A stretch of 64,000 nucleotides of DNA, taken from positions 1-64,000 of the forward strand of contig JBBAEU010000006.1 of NCBI GenBank assembly GCA_041655765.1, written 5' to 3'. Shown piece after piece: positions 34,556 through 44,481 of this stretch (within the stretch, counting starts at the first letter, position 1; the number at the start of each line of letters is the position of its first letter). The position numbers and the translations under genes are program-made. Below the pieces are notes generated by a model. The model searched no databases. It was not told the origin of the DNA and saw nothing but the letters and a program-made list of their open reading frames with translations. The DNA is from Brumimicrobium sp041655765. Its GTDB lineage: Bacteria; Bacteroidota; Bacteroidia; Flavobacteriales_D; Crocinitomicaceae.

Positions 34556-36247
34556 TTAAAAATAAGCAATATATCCAAAATGTACCTTTCCGTCTTTCAT
34601 TTTGATGGGGTTATCAAATTGTTTTCCGAGTGCGTAGGAAATTGAAAAAATCCCAATTTTGGAACCAAAACTGTAACCAACGCCAAAGCCAAAAGGAGTG
34701 TCTTGAATATATTCATTCTCATTGGATTCATAAATTGATTGGTCAAAAAATAGGAAAGCATGTGAATTTCTGTCAACTAAAAATCGATATTCCACAGAGA
34801 ATGTCGTCATGGTTGTCGCCAATAATGTTTCTTCATTAAATCCCCTTTGCGAATTTAATCCACCAAATCTAAACAACTCATTTCGATAAATATCGGGAGC
34901 ATAATAACTGCTTGTTCTATTGGCCAACCGGAGAATATGTCTTGGGAAAATCGGAATAAATGCTTCAATTTCAAACCTTCCTTTAAAGGTTGTAGAAACA
35001 GTTGATGAATCACTTAAATTGGGTTGACTTTTTCTTCTTCCAGCAGATAATTGTGCTGAAATATTTAATCCTTTACTGGGATTGGGAAGATAGTCAACCT
35101 GATTTTTTGTATATGCCAAACCATAACTGTTTGTGGAAGTTGTCGATAAGTTGGGATTGAGTGAGTTTTGACCACCAGAAAGAATATCAGAATTATCACG
35201 TTCATAGAAAGCTTTTAAGTAGCTCGACCCAGAAAAAAAGTAACGTACTCCTACGCTGAAGTTTGTTTGAAGATACGTACTATCTAGTTTGTATAAATTA
35301 AATTTCGCATCAATTCCGAAAGGGGTTTTAAAAAGAAACGGAAAATTAAAATCCACCTTTAATTCTTGTGTTTTAGGCTGTAAACTTCTCCATTCTAATT
35401 GTAATTGTTCACCCCGCTTGATGATATTCAATAATTTTAATCTAACTTCTCCTGTAACGGTTGTTTTTCCAGTAAGTTCATTGGGTTGTAAACCTACAAT
35501 TCCATTGATTGAACTCACCGGTGTACCTTCTAAATATAAAAACAATTCAGCTCCTTCTGGCGTGAATAATATCTCGTAGGGTCGAATTTCTTTAATAAAC
35601 TGGACTTGTTCTATTTTTGATGAGATATTTTGTAAGTTTTGAATGTTATAAATATCACCTTCTTTTATAGAGATAGCACTTTGAATAAATTTTTCGTTTA
35701 CTTTTGATTCGCCTTTGATATGAATTTCTTTAATAGTAACGAGTGGACCTCTTTCGACGTGCAAAAAGGCAGTTGATAGATTGGGTTGGATTTCATCCAT
35801 TTTTAGATAAACTTTAGAAAATGGGTAGCCAGTAGAGTTCAGGTGGCGACTTATACTGGTTAAAGTCTGGTCAACCATTTCTGGGGTAAAAGGAAGTTTT
35901 GCAATTAGTCGCTCACTTAACCTTGGTGTTTTCCTTATCAGATAACGGTTTTCTTCATCATAATCGATTTGTATGGTTTTAAACTGTTCGCCCATATAAA
36001 ACTCCACAACAGCTGTATCTCCTTGCCATTGAATTGAATCAATGGAAGCCAAAACATGACCTTTTTTGATTAATTTTGATCTTTGTTTTTCTAAATAAGT
36101 GGTAATTTCAGATTGGTTATCAAATTTTCTGATTTTATTTTCAGAATACATTTCCGGTTTTGAAGAACTTATTAACAAATAGTAAGAATTTTGCCCAAAT
36201 AAATTAAAGGTCATCAAAATTCCTAAAAGTGTTAATATTCTTAGCAT
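34556..36247 (-). CDS. BamA/TamA-like outer-membrane protein (Omp85 family)
   Basis: A 563-residue Omp85-superfamily protein. It has a signal peptide (MLRILTLLGILMTFNLFG), about two POTRA-like domains (residues 60-230, one reading GPLVTIKEIHIKGESKVNEK), and a 16-strand-type barrel with FRFGGLNSQRGFNEETLLAT as the L6-type RGF motif and GIFSISYALGKQFDNPIKMK near the end. BamA of the same group is larger and has five POTRA domains, so this is an accessory member, nearer to TamA or the short Bacteroidota forms. The cargo is unknown. Confidence 0.82.
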   Translation of the reverse strand: MLRILTLLGILMTFNLFGQNSYYLLISSSKPEMYSENKIRKFDNQSEITTYLEKQRSKLIKKGHVLASIDSIQWQGDTAVVEFYMGEQFKTIQIDYDEENRYLIRKTPRLSERLIAKLPFTPEMVDQTLTSISRHLNSTGYPFSKVYLKMDEIQPNLSTAFLHVERGPLVTIKEIHIKGESKVNEKFIQSAISIKEGDIYNIQNLQNISSKIEQVQFIKEIRPYEILFTPEGAELFLYLEGTPVSSINGIVGLQPNELTGKTTVTGEVRLKLLNIIKRGEQLQLEWRSLQPKTQELKVDFNFPFLFKTPFGIDAKFNLYKLDSTYLQTNFSVGVRYFFSGSSYLKAFYERDNSDILSGGQNSLNPNLSTTSTNSYGLAYTKNQVDYLPNPSKGLNISAQLSAGRRKSQPNLSDSSTVSTTFKGRFEIEAFIPIFPRHILRLANRTSSYYAPDIYRNELFRFGGLNSQRGFNEETLLATTMTTFSVEYRFLVDRNSHAFLFFDQSIYESNENEYIQDTPFGFGVGYSFGSKIGIFSISYALGKQFDNPIKMKDGKVHFGYIAYF

Positions 36248-36393
36248 TTTGTCAGGTTATAACGTTTGATTCTGAGCTTTATTTTTCTGAAAAATAATAA
36301 ATTAATACAATGATTGCTGAAAATAATTTTTAAAAATCAAATATTAATCTATATATTTGTACTATTCAAACAAACAATAAACTTTATATAGCT

Positions 36394-36546
36394 ATGAAAA
36401 GAATTTTGTCATTTACTTTTATCGGTCTTTTTTTCGCAACAATATTTACTTCTTGTGGATCATCTAAAGCTCGTTGTGACGCTTATGGTGACAACTTCAA
36501 TAATACAACACCTACTGAACAAACATCTGATTTAGCTCAACGTTAG
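36394..36546 (+). CDS. Tiny lipoprotein of 50 residues
   Basis: ATG at 36394 opens a 50-codon frame with a lipoprotein signal: MKRILSFTFIGLFFATIFTS followed by Cys21 and GSSKARCDAYGDN. The rest (FNNTTPTEQTSDLAQR) is polar. A -7-like TATATTTG lies at 36352-36359, 34 bases upstream. Small Bacteroidota lipoproteins with a CGSxKxRCxAYG start are common and uncharacterised. It sits in an otherwise gene-free 439-base stretch (36248-36686). Confidence 0.75.
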   Translation: MKRILSFTFIGLFFATIFTSCGSSKARCDAYGDNFNNTTPTEQTSDLAQR

Positions 36547-36686
36547 TAAACTTAATAGGTACAAATTTTTTAAAATATTTCAAGTAATCGTTAGGATATA
36601 GGTGTTTTTTTACACATATTATTTCGATGCTCAATATTTTTACTTAACCCAATTTAACATTGATTAAAAATTGAGTTTGCTGTGAG

Positions 36687-37394
36687 TTATTCAAAGATTA
36701 ACTGAATGACTTCTAAGGATTTAGGGGTTTTAAATCCATGAATGTGGAATTTATAATAATCTGTTAATACAGATAGTAGCTCTTTTCGATGGATTTTGGG
36801 AATTTGTTGAGTCAAAAAAACTGACCTTTCTAATCCCAAAAGTCCTTTTAACACTTCAACAACTTCTCCAGTTTGATAATATTGACTTTTTGGTGTTTGA
36901 TTGGTTATTTCTCCTTCTTGAATATTAAATATTTTACCATTGGGATTTTCGACTTGAATTCCGACACCCAGTTTTTCAGATAGTTTCAGTAGAAACCAGA
37001 TGGGGTAATTTCTCAGCATATCAGAATTATCGAGCCATTCAATCTCTTGAGAAATAAAATCAAACATATCTATATCCTTGTCATTATCTCTCAAAACTTG
37101 GGCTAAAACCTCTGTAAGATAGAAAGCAATTCCACTTTTTATCGGATGGAAAGGGATGCTTTTTGCAACATATAATGCGTTTACTTCTGAAATCTTTGCT
37201 AAATCACTTTCCTGTCTTGTGTAAGAAGATATTTCTATTAAACTAAGGGGCTGTAGAATATTGCCTTTCTTTTTTTTTGCACCTTGAAAAAGGTATGCTT
37301 GAAAGCCGAGCTCCAACGTGAAAAAGTGTAGAATTAAACTTGTTTCACTATAATTAATTCTTTTAAGTAATATTCCTTTTTGTACAGACTTCAT
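36687..37394 (-). CDS. recO: DNA repair protein RecO
   Basis: RecO, with RecR and RecF, loads RecA on SSB-coated gaps and anneals single strands. A 235-residue protein: N-terminal OB fold (MKSVQKGILLKRINYSETSL, then GFQAYLFQGAKKKKG) and a C-terminal helical domain. The zinc-binding Cys residues of the E. coli and D. radiodurans proteins are absent, as in many Bacteroidota. The start at 37394 matches the family; an ATG at 37472 would add 26 residues overlapping the upstream gene. Confidence 0.9.
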   Translation of the reverse strand: MKSVQKGILLKRINYSETSLILHFFTLELGFQAYLFQGAKKKKGNILQPLSLIEISSYTRQESDLAKISEVNALYVAKSIPFHPIKSGIAFYLTEVLAQVLRDNDKDIDMFDFISQEIEWLDNSDMLRNYPIWFLLKLSEKLGVGIQVENPNGKIFNIQEGEITNQTPKSQYYQTGEVVEVLKGLLGLERSVFLTQQIPKIHRKELLSVLTDYYKFHIHGFKTPKSLEVIQLIFE

Positions 37395-37416
37395 TTCGTG
37401 GAAGCAAATCACCAAA

Positions 37417-39735
37417 TTAATTGATAAATACAACTTTACCCACTTTCCTTCCCTTGAAATCTGGGTCATCAATACTTGTCCAGATTAGATACACACCTGT
37501 AGATGCTCTTTCACCGTCGATTGTTTTTCCAGACCATGTGGCGGTTCCTCCATTCGATTTTGTTTGATAAACAAGTTTACCAGAAACATCTGTAATTTTT
37601 ACATCAGAATTGTATGCAATGCCTTGAATGGTTATTGGACCATGATAATCTGGCAAGACAGGGTTTGGGAAAACCTGAACATTTTTGTATTCAATATCTC
37701 CTTGTGACGCATCCGATCGATAAGAAATCAAGCCTTCGGGAGTAGCAAAAAACACTTCTCCAGTTGTATGGTCGATGGCAATATCATAGATTGTGTTACT
37801 GATAAGCGGACTATTTTCTGATGTAAAATGTCTTTCGATATCCAATCCGTCTGGAGAAAGTAGAAAAATCCCTGAACTCTCTGTGCCGACCCATTTTCTA
37901 TTTCCTCCATCAACTCTGATTGCCGTAATATGAGTGGTTCCAAGAACAATCTCTACGTTTTCACCGTACTCGATTAGTAATTTCTGGAAATTATATTCTC
38001 CTGAACCTGCATCAAAAATACCTTCTGTATTATAAAGTACGCGCATTCCCTCAGGTGTTCCAATCCAGATATTATTGTCGATATCCACAGCAATTGCCTC
38101 AACAGTGTTAGAAGGCAAGGCTCCAGAATATGCACCCGTATTAAAGTGTTTGTATTGGTCGTCGCCTGCATCAGAAATTGTGTTTCCATCGCTAAAAGCG
38201 TAAAGGCCATTGTTTTTTGTGGTTAACCATTTAACATTATTATGGTCAATTACAATCCGTTTGGTTTCTTGTTGCTGAATGGCTGACCCCAGAGAGTATT
38301 TATACCAATTTCCTTCTGGAGTTAATACTTTGAGCGGATAATTGGTGTTTGAATTAGCGACCCATAAATTTCCTATATCGTCATAAACTAAATCAGAAAC
38401 ATAAATCCAACCTGTATTAAAATATTCTTCTAAGCCACTATTGGTTAAGTCATAAACTTTATCCAGCGAATTTCCATTTGTTACAACAATTCCAGAAGGA
38501 GAAATGGTTCCAAATGCAACTTCTTGGGAATTGTTTTGGTTTACAGCGGTACTCAAAAAATCCCACGTATCATAATCATCAAATGTTGCGTTATCCTTAA
38601 TTGTTATCGAAGACCATTCATAATTTTCATAAAAAGAGCCACCATCCAAACTATAAGTTGGACCTATACCTGAATGTCCACCAGTAGCCACAGAGAGCCT
38701 GTCTGCATTCCAATCCAAACGAAAAGTAGAATTATATCGTGGTCCTGAAAACCCAATTTCAAGTTTGGAGTTGTTGCCAGCAGATTTTACAAGACCGAAA
38801 TGTAAATCTGCAACATAATAATTGTCATTTACAAAGTAAGCATTTGCTGGAGTAACCAATTCCCCTTGTGGGTATTCAAACAAAGCTCCATATAATTGAA
38901 AGTCTTTGTTAACCCTCACAGCAGCGTTCAGATAACTTAGCATAAGAAAGTTATCTGTTCCGTTCAAGTTGACAAGGTTTATTCCGCTTTCAAACACTAT
39001 AAGTTGGTTATTAACCAGTTGATAAAGTGTATCCATTTCCCAGCCTTCATAGTCGAACCCAACAAATATCTTACCATTAAACGTTTCAATATCCGAGTAA
39101 CCTCCATAGGTGGAGTAATCAGGGATGTCGTTCAATCTTGTCCATTGACTAGGGTCTGCTAAAAATTGATTATTGATATTAGCTTCAAAAATATCTTTGT
39201 GTGTGAGAACATAAATCTTTCCATCAATAAAGGCAATATCTAAAAATTCAATAGGGTCGAGTGTCGGATGATAAGTATCTTTAATCTCTTTCTTCACAAT
39301 GTCTAATACAACAACCCCAAGCCCAGTAGCAATGTATGCAAATTTATCATGCATGACTATTCTGTTGATTTTTTTGACCCCAGACATGTTGGATTGTAAG
39401 ATAAAGGGAAGGTTATAAACGGTTTCATTAACCAATAAATCCATATTTCCATTATGATAGCCAATTAAAAGACTTTTTGTGGCGTGATTATATCCAATAG
39501 CAGAAGGGGAAACATCTGAAAGATAATCGGTAATTGTCCAAAGTGTAGTTTCGCTTGTGTGCATATCATACTCCAAAAGACCTTTTTCAAGAATGGTATA
39601 AATGATATTGTCTGCTATCACTAAATCAACAGTAGTATTTGGAGAAACATGCAATTTCCACTGATCCATTCCTATTTGCGCAAATAGAGAAATAGAAATC
39701 ATAACAGAGCATATAAGTGTTATAAAATATCTCAT
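37417..39735 (-). CDS. porZ: PorZ-like type IX secretion protein (two beta-propellers plus CTD)
   Basis: A 772-residue exported protein: signal MRYFITLICSVMISISLFA, two seven-bladed-propeller-like regions (roughly 20-330 and 330-680, with repeats such as IWIGTPEGMRVLYNTEG and KWVGTESSGIFLL), and a C-terminal type A sorting domain (about 690-772, VQVFPNPVLPDYHGPITIQG). This size and layout match PorZ of Porphyromonas gingivalis, which works at the cell surface with the sortase PorU to attach A-LPS to secreted cargo. Adjacency to recO fits Bacteroidota porZ genes in my recollection. The alternative is a two-component-type propeller protein that is simply T9SS cargo. Confidence 0.75.
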   Translation of the reverse strand: MRYFITLICSVMISISLFAQIGMDQWKLHVSPNTTVDLVIADNIIYTILEKGLLEYDMHTSETTLWTITDYLSDVSPSAIGYNHATKSLLIGYHNGNMDLLVNETVYNLPFILQSNMSGVKKINRIVMHDKFAYIATGLGVVVLDIVKKEIKDTYHPTLDPIEFLDIAFIDGKIYVLTHKDIFEANINNQFLADPSQWTRLNDIPDYSTYGGYSDIETFNGKIFVGFDYEGWEMDTLYQLVNNQLIVFESGINLVNLNGTDNFLMLSYLNAAVRVNKDFQLYGALFEYPQGELVTPANAYFVNDNYYVADLHFGLVKSAGNNSKLEIGFSGPRYNSTFRLDWNADRLSVATGGHSGIGPTYSLDGGSFYENYEWSSITIKDNATFDDYDTWDFLSTAVNQNNSQEVAFGTISPSGIVVTNGNSLDKVYDLTNSGLEEYFNTGWIYVSDLVYDDIGNLWVANSNTNYPLKVLTPEGNWYKYSLGSAIQQQETKRIVIDHNNVKWLTTKNNGLYAFSDGNTISDAGDDQYKHFNTGAYSGALPSNTVEAIAVDIDNNIWIGTPEGMRVLYNTEGIFDAGSGEYNFQKLLIEYGENVEIVLGTTHITAIRVDGGNRKWVGTESSGIFLLSPDGLDIERHFTSENSPLISNTIYDIAIDHTTGEVFFATPEGLISYRSDASQGDIEYKNVQVFPNPVLPDYHGPITIQGIAYNSDVKITDVSGKLVYQTKSNGGTATWSGKTIDGERASTGVYLIWTSIDDPDFKGRKVGKVVFIN

Positions 39736-39918
39736 AGTTGAAATGAAAAACGTTTAATCATCAAAAATATTTGATTTTTTTGGATTATTTGTAAAACAGT
39801 TTTTTTTATTTGAAAAATGATAAGTTCGAAACTTAATTAAAATAAATTTGCTGTATCAGCGTAAATTTATTTGTAAATTTTATTGTTTTTTAATTAAACA
39901 TAATGTATTTTTATATTT

Positions 39919-40668
39919 ATGAAAAATAAATCAACATCAAAATCAATGTTCATTGGCATTTCAATGATATTGGGGCTATTTTTATTAGGGTTTTTTATTT
40001 ACAAAGGACTAAAAACATTTAGTGACAAAGACAGAGTGGTAACGGTAAAAGGATTGGCAGAAATGAATATGGAAGCCACATCTGCTACAATTACTTTAAA
40101 TTTCAACTTTTCAAGTGATGATTTACAAAAAATCATTAAACAAACTGAAGATAAGAAAAATGCAATTGTTGAATACTTGAAAAACAATGGCTTTTCTGAC
40201 GATGACATAAAAGTCGAAAATATTGGAGTTAATGACAGACAAAGGTATTATGAATTTCAGTGGAGAAATGGGGAAGAAGTAGAAGTGAAAGTAGATAGAT
40301 ATAGTGTTTCACAGCAAATAATTGTTCAGTCAGAAGACATTGAAAACACGGAAGACATTACTTCAAAGATGAAGTTTGACTTGGTTAGCAAAGATTTGAC
40401 CTCAAATATTTATACAAGTTATACTTTTCCCGAATTAAATTCGATAAAACCTCAATTGATTGCAGAAAGCACAAAAAACGCTCGTATTGCTGGCGAACAA
40501 TTTGCCAATGATTCTCAAGCAAATTTAGGCAAAATTAAAACAGCTTCTCAAGGGCAAATTTCTATTGCAGGCAGATATTATTATGATGAGGATGTTAGTT
40601 CAATACCAAAAGAACCATACATACAAAAAGCAAGGGTTGTCAGCACAATTGTTTTCTTTTTAGATTAA
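39919..40668 (+). CDS. SIMPL-domain (DUF541) protein
   Basis: A 249-residue protein with an N-terminal membrane anchor (MFIGISMILGLFLLGFFIYK) and a periplasmic SIMPL domain: VTVKGLAEMNMEATSATITL, then YLKNNGFSDDDIKVENIGVN. The family (BP26 of Brucella, YggE) forms ring-shaped oligomers and is linked to oxidative stress, but its function is not settled. No partner gene is adjacent. Confidence 0.88.
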   Translation: MKNKSTSKSMFIGISMILGLFLLGFFIYKGLKTFSDKDRVVTVKGLAEMNMEATSATITLNFNFSSDDLQKIIKQTEDKKNAIVEYLKNNGFSDDDIKVENIGVNDRQRYYEFQWRNGEEVEVKVDRYSVSQQIIVQSEDIENTEDITSKMKFDLVSKDLTSNIYTSYTFPELNSIKPQLIAESTKNARIAGEQFANDSQANLGKIKTASQGQISIAGRYYYDEDVSSIPKEPYIQKARVVSTIVFFLD

Positions 40669-41142
40669 TTTATTATATGTTTTAATCATTAGTGTCCTAA
40701 ACATTTTTATTTATAATTATTTCTCTCTTATTTTTTTGCATCTGCACACTCCCCACAATTCTACGGCAATTACCGAGACAACCGAAACGAAGTGAAGCTC
40801 ACTGACCAACGGGAAGTAAAAGTGAATAAAACACTTCGTTGTAACGAATATTTTGACAAGCAGGTAGTTATGAATGTGGTTCACACCACATCAATAAAAC
40901 ACAAAAAAACAATGTTATTCTAATAATTTTCTTATCTTTAATCTGTGAAACGAGATAGTATATATTGTTTTTCTAAAGCAGAGCTTTTCCTGACTTCCGC
41001 ACAATTTTATAGAACAACTTTAAAGCAGTTGTAACTATATGTCTTTCAGCTCACTGTCTTTTTGTTTAATTGTTTTTTGGGTGCCCCAGCGCGGAAGTCA
41101 GGAGGGACAAGTTATGCCTGTCCCTGTATCTTTTGTGTCTTT
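40669..41142. repeat. 474-base gene-free stretch with several inverted repeats
   Basis: No coding frame is supported. Structures seen: a dispersed repeat at 40687-40743 (see 63188); AACGAAGTG (40786-40794) with CACTTCGTT (40832-40840); ATGTGGT/ACCACAT (40874-40891); a 13-bp perfect pair TCCTGACTTCCGC (40988-41000) and GCGGAAGTCAGGA (41091-41103); ACAACT/AGTTGT nested inside it; and GGGACA/TGTCCC at 41105-41125. The last pair, followed by TGTATCTTTTGTGTCTTTTT, could end the plus-strand transcript. Confidence 0.6.
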
Positions 41143-43272
41143 TTACATTCCTTTACTTTTTAACAATGGCTTAATCGAAGCCTCTCTCCCTACAAAATCT
41201 TTATACGCTTGTGCTAAATCCTTTGAATTTCCTATTGAAAGAATCATATCTCGGTAACGTTGACCATTTTCTGGTGTAAGCCCACCGTTTTCTTCAAACC
41301 AAGCAAATGCATCTTGATTCAACATATCTGTCCATAAATACGCATAATATCCCGCAGCATATCCACCTCCAAAAATATGGTTAAAATAAGTAGAACGGTA
41401 TCTTGGTGGAACCAATTCAGAATACAATCCTCTGCTTTCTAATGCTTTTCTTTCAAATTCACTTGCATCGCTAATTTCTTCATCTGCTGAAATAGAATGC
41501 CATTCCAAATCTAAATTCGCTGCTGCTAATAATTCAGTAAATCTGTATCCTTCATTAAATGTTGAAGACTTTTTGATTTTATCTATTAAATGAACAGGGA
41601 TTGCTTCTCCTGTTTCATAATGTTTTGCATAATTTGCTAAAATAGACGGATAAATTGCACAATGCTCATTAAATTGAGATGGTAACTCAACAAAATCTCT
41701 TGGTGTCCTTGTTCCAGAAAGACTCGGATAGTTTTGACTTGCAAAGAAACCGTGTAAAGAATGACCAAATTCGTGGAACAGGGTAACTACGTTATCCCAA
41801 GTTAAAAGTGCGGGCTGACCATCAGCTGGTTTTGGAAAGTTGCAAACATTATAAATAACTGGTTGAGTACCTAATAAATAGGATTGACCAACGATATTGC
41901 TCATCCAAGCACCTCCTCTTTTATTACTTCTCATAAAAAAGTCGGCGTAGAATAGTCCAATTTGACTTCCATCTTTGTCAAAAACATCATATACTTTAAC
42001 GTCTTCGTGATAAACTGGAATGTCTGTTCGCTCACTAAAGGTTAAGCCAAAAAGTAGATTTGCAGAATAAAAAACGCCATTTTCAAGAACGTTGTTGAGT
42101 TCAAAGTAAGGCATAATCGCTTCTTCGTCTAAGTCATACTTTTCTTTACGAAGTTTTTCAGCATAGAAATTCCAGTCCCATGCTTTTAGTTCAAAATCAG
42201 CTCCTTCTGCATTGATTGTTTTTTGCAATTCCTCAGCCTCTCTTTGAGCAGCTTTTACAGATGGAGGAACCAACTGTGCGAAGAAGTTATCAATTGCTTG
42301 TGGAGTTTGTGCCATTTGGTCTTGAACATTCCACTCTGTGTATGATTCAAATCCTAAAAGTTGTGCTTGTTTTGCTCTGATTTGCGCAATTTCAACAATA
42401 ATTTCCCTGGTATCATTTTCATCTCCTTTTTCTGCTCTGCTCAACGAATTTTTATAAATTTCTTTACGAACTTCACGATTGGTCAAATTGGTTAAAGGTG
42501 GTTGTTGTGTTGTGTTTAATTGTGGTAACAACCATTTCCCTGGTTCTCCTGCTAATTCAGCATCATTCGCAGCAGCTTTAATTGCTCCTTCTGAGAGTCC
42601 TGCTAAATTCTCAACATTATCTGTCAGATATGCAGCATTATTACTTGCGTTTACTAGCATATTTGAAAATTGAGTGGTTAACGTAGCTAATCGGCTGTTT
42701 AGTTCTTTCATTACTTCTTTGTCGTCAGATGAGAGTTCAGCTCCAGAAAGAACGAATTTTTGATAATAATAATCAATCAAACGTTGGTCCTCACCTTCAA
42801 ATTTATCACGTTGTTCGTGAATTGCTTTTACCTTTTGAAAGAGGTTATCATTCAGAAAAACAGCATCCGACAAACTTGCCAATTTGGGAGCCATGAGTTC
42901 TTCAACGCGTTTGATTTCATCATTGAAGTTTGCTCCAGCCAATAGGTAAAAAACTCTTTGAACCCTTGTTAACATTTGTCCGCTTTTTTCTAAAGCAATA
43001 AGTGTATTTTCAAAAGTTGGCTCTTCTTCATTATTAGCGATTGCTTCAATTTCTTCTAACTTTTGACGAATCCCTTCTTCAAATGCAGGTTCATAGTCAG
43101 TATCCTTGATTTTGCTAAAATCAGGAACTTTAAAATCCAATGTGCTTTCTTCTATAAATGGGTTTTCCATAATGGTTTTTGATTTCTGATTATCTTCTGT
43201 CTTATCATTTGAATCTGTACAAGCTACAGATAAAGCCAAAACAGCAAATAAGGAAAGTGCATATTTTCTCAT
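41143..43272 (-). CDS. dcp: M3-family peptidyl-dipeptidase, lipoprotein
   Basis: A 709-residue zinc metallopeptidase of the oligopeptidase A/Dcp family, which removes C-terminal dipeptides or cuts short peptides. The zinc motif is FHEFGHSLHGFFA near residue 500, and GGYAAGYYAYLW is the conserved substrate-loop region. It has a lipoprotein signal (LSLFAVLALSVAC, Cys18), so it is probably anchored in the periplasm or on the surface rather than cytosolic like E. coli Dcp. Dcp and OpdA-like enzymes are hard to separate by eye. Confidence 0.88.
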   Translation of the reverse strand: MRKYALSLFAVLALSVACTDSNDKTEDNQKSKTIMENPFIEESTLDFKVPDFSKIKDTDYEPAFEEGIRQKLEEIEAIANNEEEPTFENTLIALEKSGQMLTRVQRVFYLLAGANFNDEIKRVEELMAPKLASLSDAVFLNDNLFQKVKAIHEQRDKFEGEDQRLIDYYYQKFVLSGAELSSDDKEVMKELNSRLATLTTQFSNMLVNASNNAAYLTDNVENLAGLSEGAIKAAANDAELAGEPGKWLLPQLNTTQQPPLTNLTNREVRKEIYKNSLSRAEKGDENDTREIIVEIAQIRAKQAQLLGFESYTEWNVQDQMAQTPQAIDNFFAQLVPPSVKAAQREAEELQKTINAEGADFELKAWDWNFYAEKLRKEKYDLDEEAIMPYFELNNVLENGVFYSANLLFGLTFSERTDIPVYHEDVKVYDVFDKDGSQIGLFYADFFMRSNKRGGAWMSNIVGQSYLLGTQPVIYNVCNFPKPADGQPALLTWDNVVTLFHEFGHSLHGFFASQNYPSLSGTRTPRDFVELPSQFNEHCAIYPSILANYAKHYETGEAIPVHLIDKIKKSSTFNEGYRFTELLAAANLDLEWHSISADEEISDASEFERKALESRGLYSELVPPRYRSTYFNHIFGGGYAAGYYAYLWTDMLNQDAFAWFEENGGLTPENGQRYRDMILSIGNSKDLAQAYKDFVGREASIKPLLKSKGM

Positions 43273-43388
43273 AAATTATCTTTGTTTTATTAAATTAAAG
43301 TTTATTAATGAATGACGTATAAGTCATTGTGTTTTGCAAAGTACGAAATTAGTAAAATAAATGTAATTTTGTGTAAAAAGTATATAAA

Positions 43389-44312
43389 ATGCAGAACGCA
43401 AGCACATTATTAATGATTGAACCTGTGGCTTTTGGGTTTAATCCTGAAACTGCTAAAAACAATTACTTCCAACAAGTAGAAGTAAATGGTAATACTCAAG
43501 AGAAAGCCTTGTTGGAGTTTAAAAATTTTGTATCTGTTTTAGAGGAGAAAGGGATTGAAGTGATTGTGATAAAAGATACCATGTATCCTCATACTCCCGA
43601 CTCAATATACCCTAATAATTGGGTGACATTTCAGAGAGACGGTAACGTTGTTCTTTTTCCTATGTACGCACAAAACAGGCGGTTAGAAAGGAGAGAAGAC
43701 ATCATTGAAAAATTAAAACAATCTTTTCTCATTGAGAATGTTGTTGATTTATCAGAAAATGAAAATCAAGGCAAGTTTTTAGAAGGAACGGGGAGTATGA
43801 TTTTTGACCACGATGAAAGAATTGCTTATGGCTGTATCTCTAAGCGATTAGATTTGGAACTTTTTAAAGAATATTGTAAAAGATTTAATTACAAACCTGT
43901 TGCTTTCCATGCTTTTCAGTCTGTTGAAGAAAAACGACTTCCAATTTATCACACCAACGTGATGATGTGTGTGGCAAAAGACTTTGTTACCATCTGCTTG
44001 GACAGCATCGATGATGAAAAAGAAAGAGAATTGGTTATGGGAACTATTTCTGGCTCTGGGAAGCAAATTTTAGACATTTCAGAAGAGCAAATGCACCATT
44101 TTGCGGGGAATATGCTACAAGTAAAAAATAAAGATGAAAAATTGTTCACCATTATGTCAAAATTGGCGTTTGGTTCCTTAAACAAAGACCAAATCGACTT
44201 TGTTAAAGAACATTCAGAGATTATTTACGCAGATTTATCAACCATTGAAAAAAATGGTGGCGGAAGTGCGAGATGTATGCTTGCGGAAGTGTTCTTAAAG
44301 AAATTGGGTTGA
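43389..44312 (+). CDS. ctlX: Citrulline-utilisation hydrolase CtlX-type amidinohydrolase
   Basis: A 307-residue protein of the arginine-deiminase/amidinotransferase fold. The N-terminus (STLLMIEPVAFGFNPETAKN) matches CtlX, which hydrolyses citrulline to ornithine in Francisella. The core motifs are IYPNNWVTF, FLEGTGSMIFDH, FHTN-like YHTNVMMCV and the nucleophile Cys296 in GGGSARCMLAEVF. All catalytic blocks are intact. A -7-like TAATTTTG lies at 43364-43371. Substrate is assigned by family only. Confidence 0.85.
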   Translation: MQNASTLLMIEPVAFGFNPETAKNNYFQQVEVNGNTQEKALLEFKNFVSVLEEKGIEVIVIKDTMYPHTPDSIYPNNWVTFQRDGNVVLFPMYAQNRRLERREDIIEKLKQSFLIENVVDLSENENQGKFLEGTGSMIFDHDERIAYGCISKRLDLELFKEYCKRFNYKPVAFHAFQSVEEKRLPIYHTNVMMCVAKDFVTICLDSIDDEKERELVMGTISGSGKQILDISEEQMHHFAGNMLQVKNKDEKLFTIMSKLAFGSLNKDQIDFVKEHSEIIYADLSTIEKNGGGSARCMLAEVFLKKLG

Positions 44313-44481
44313 TGGATTTTTTTAACGAAAAAATTTCAACAAAAAACGATTAGTTAAATGAGGAGTTTAGGTTAAGTTTTGGAAAACCAGAACAGTAAGT
44401 GCAAAAACAGATATTTAGCTTTTCAATGCACTTTGGGTTCTATTTATTGAAATTCATTAACTTTACAAATAAAAAGAAAAT

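Noticed and set aside
40988..41126. Integron attC site
   Set aside because: The folded repeat looks similar in size, but the GTTRRRY and RYYYAAC core sites are not present.
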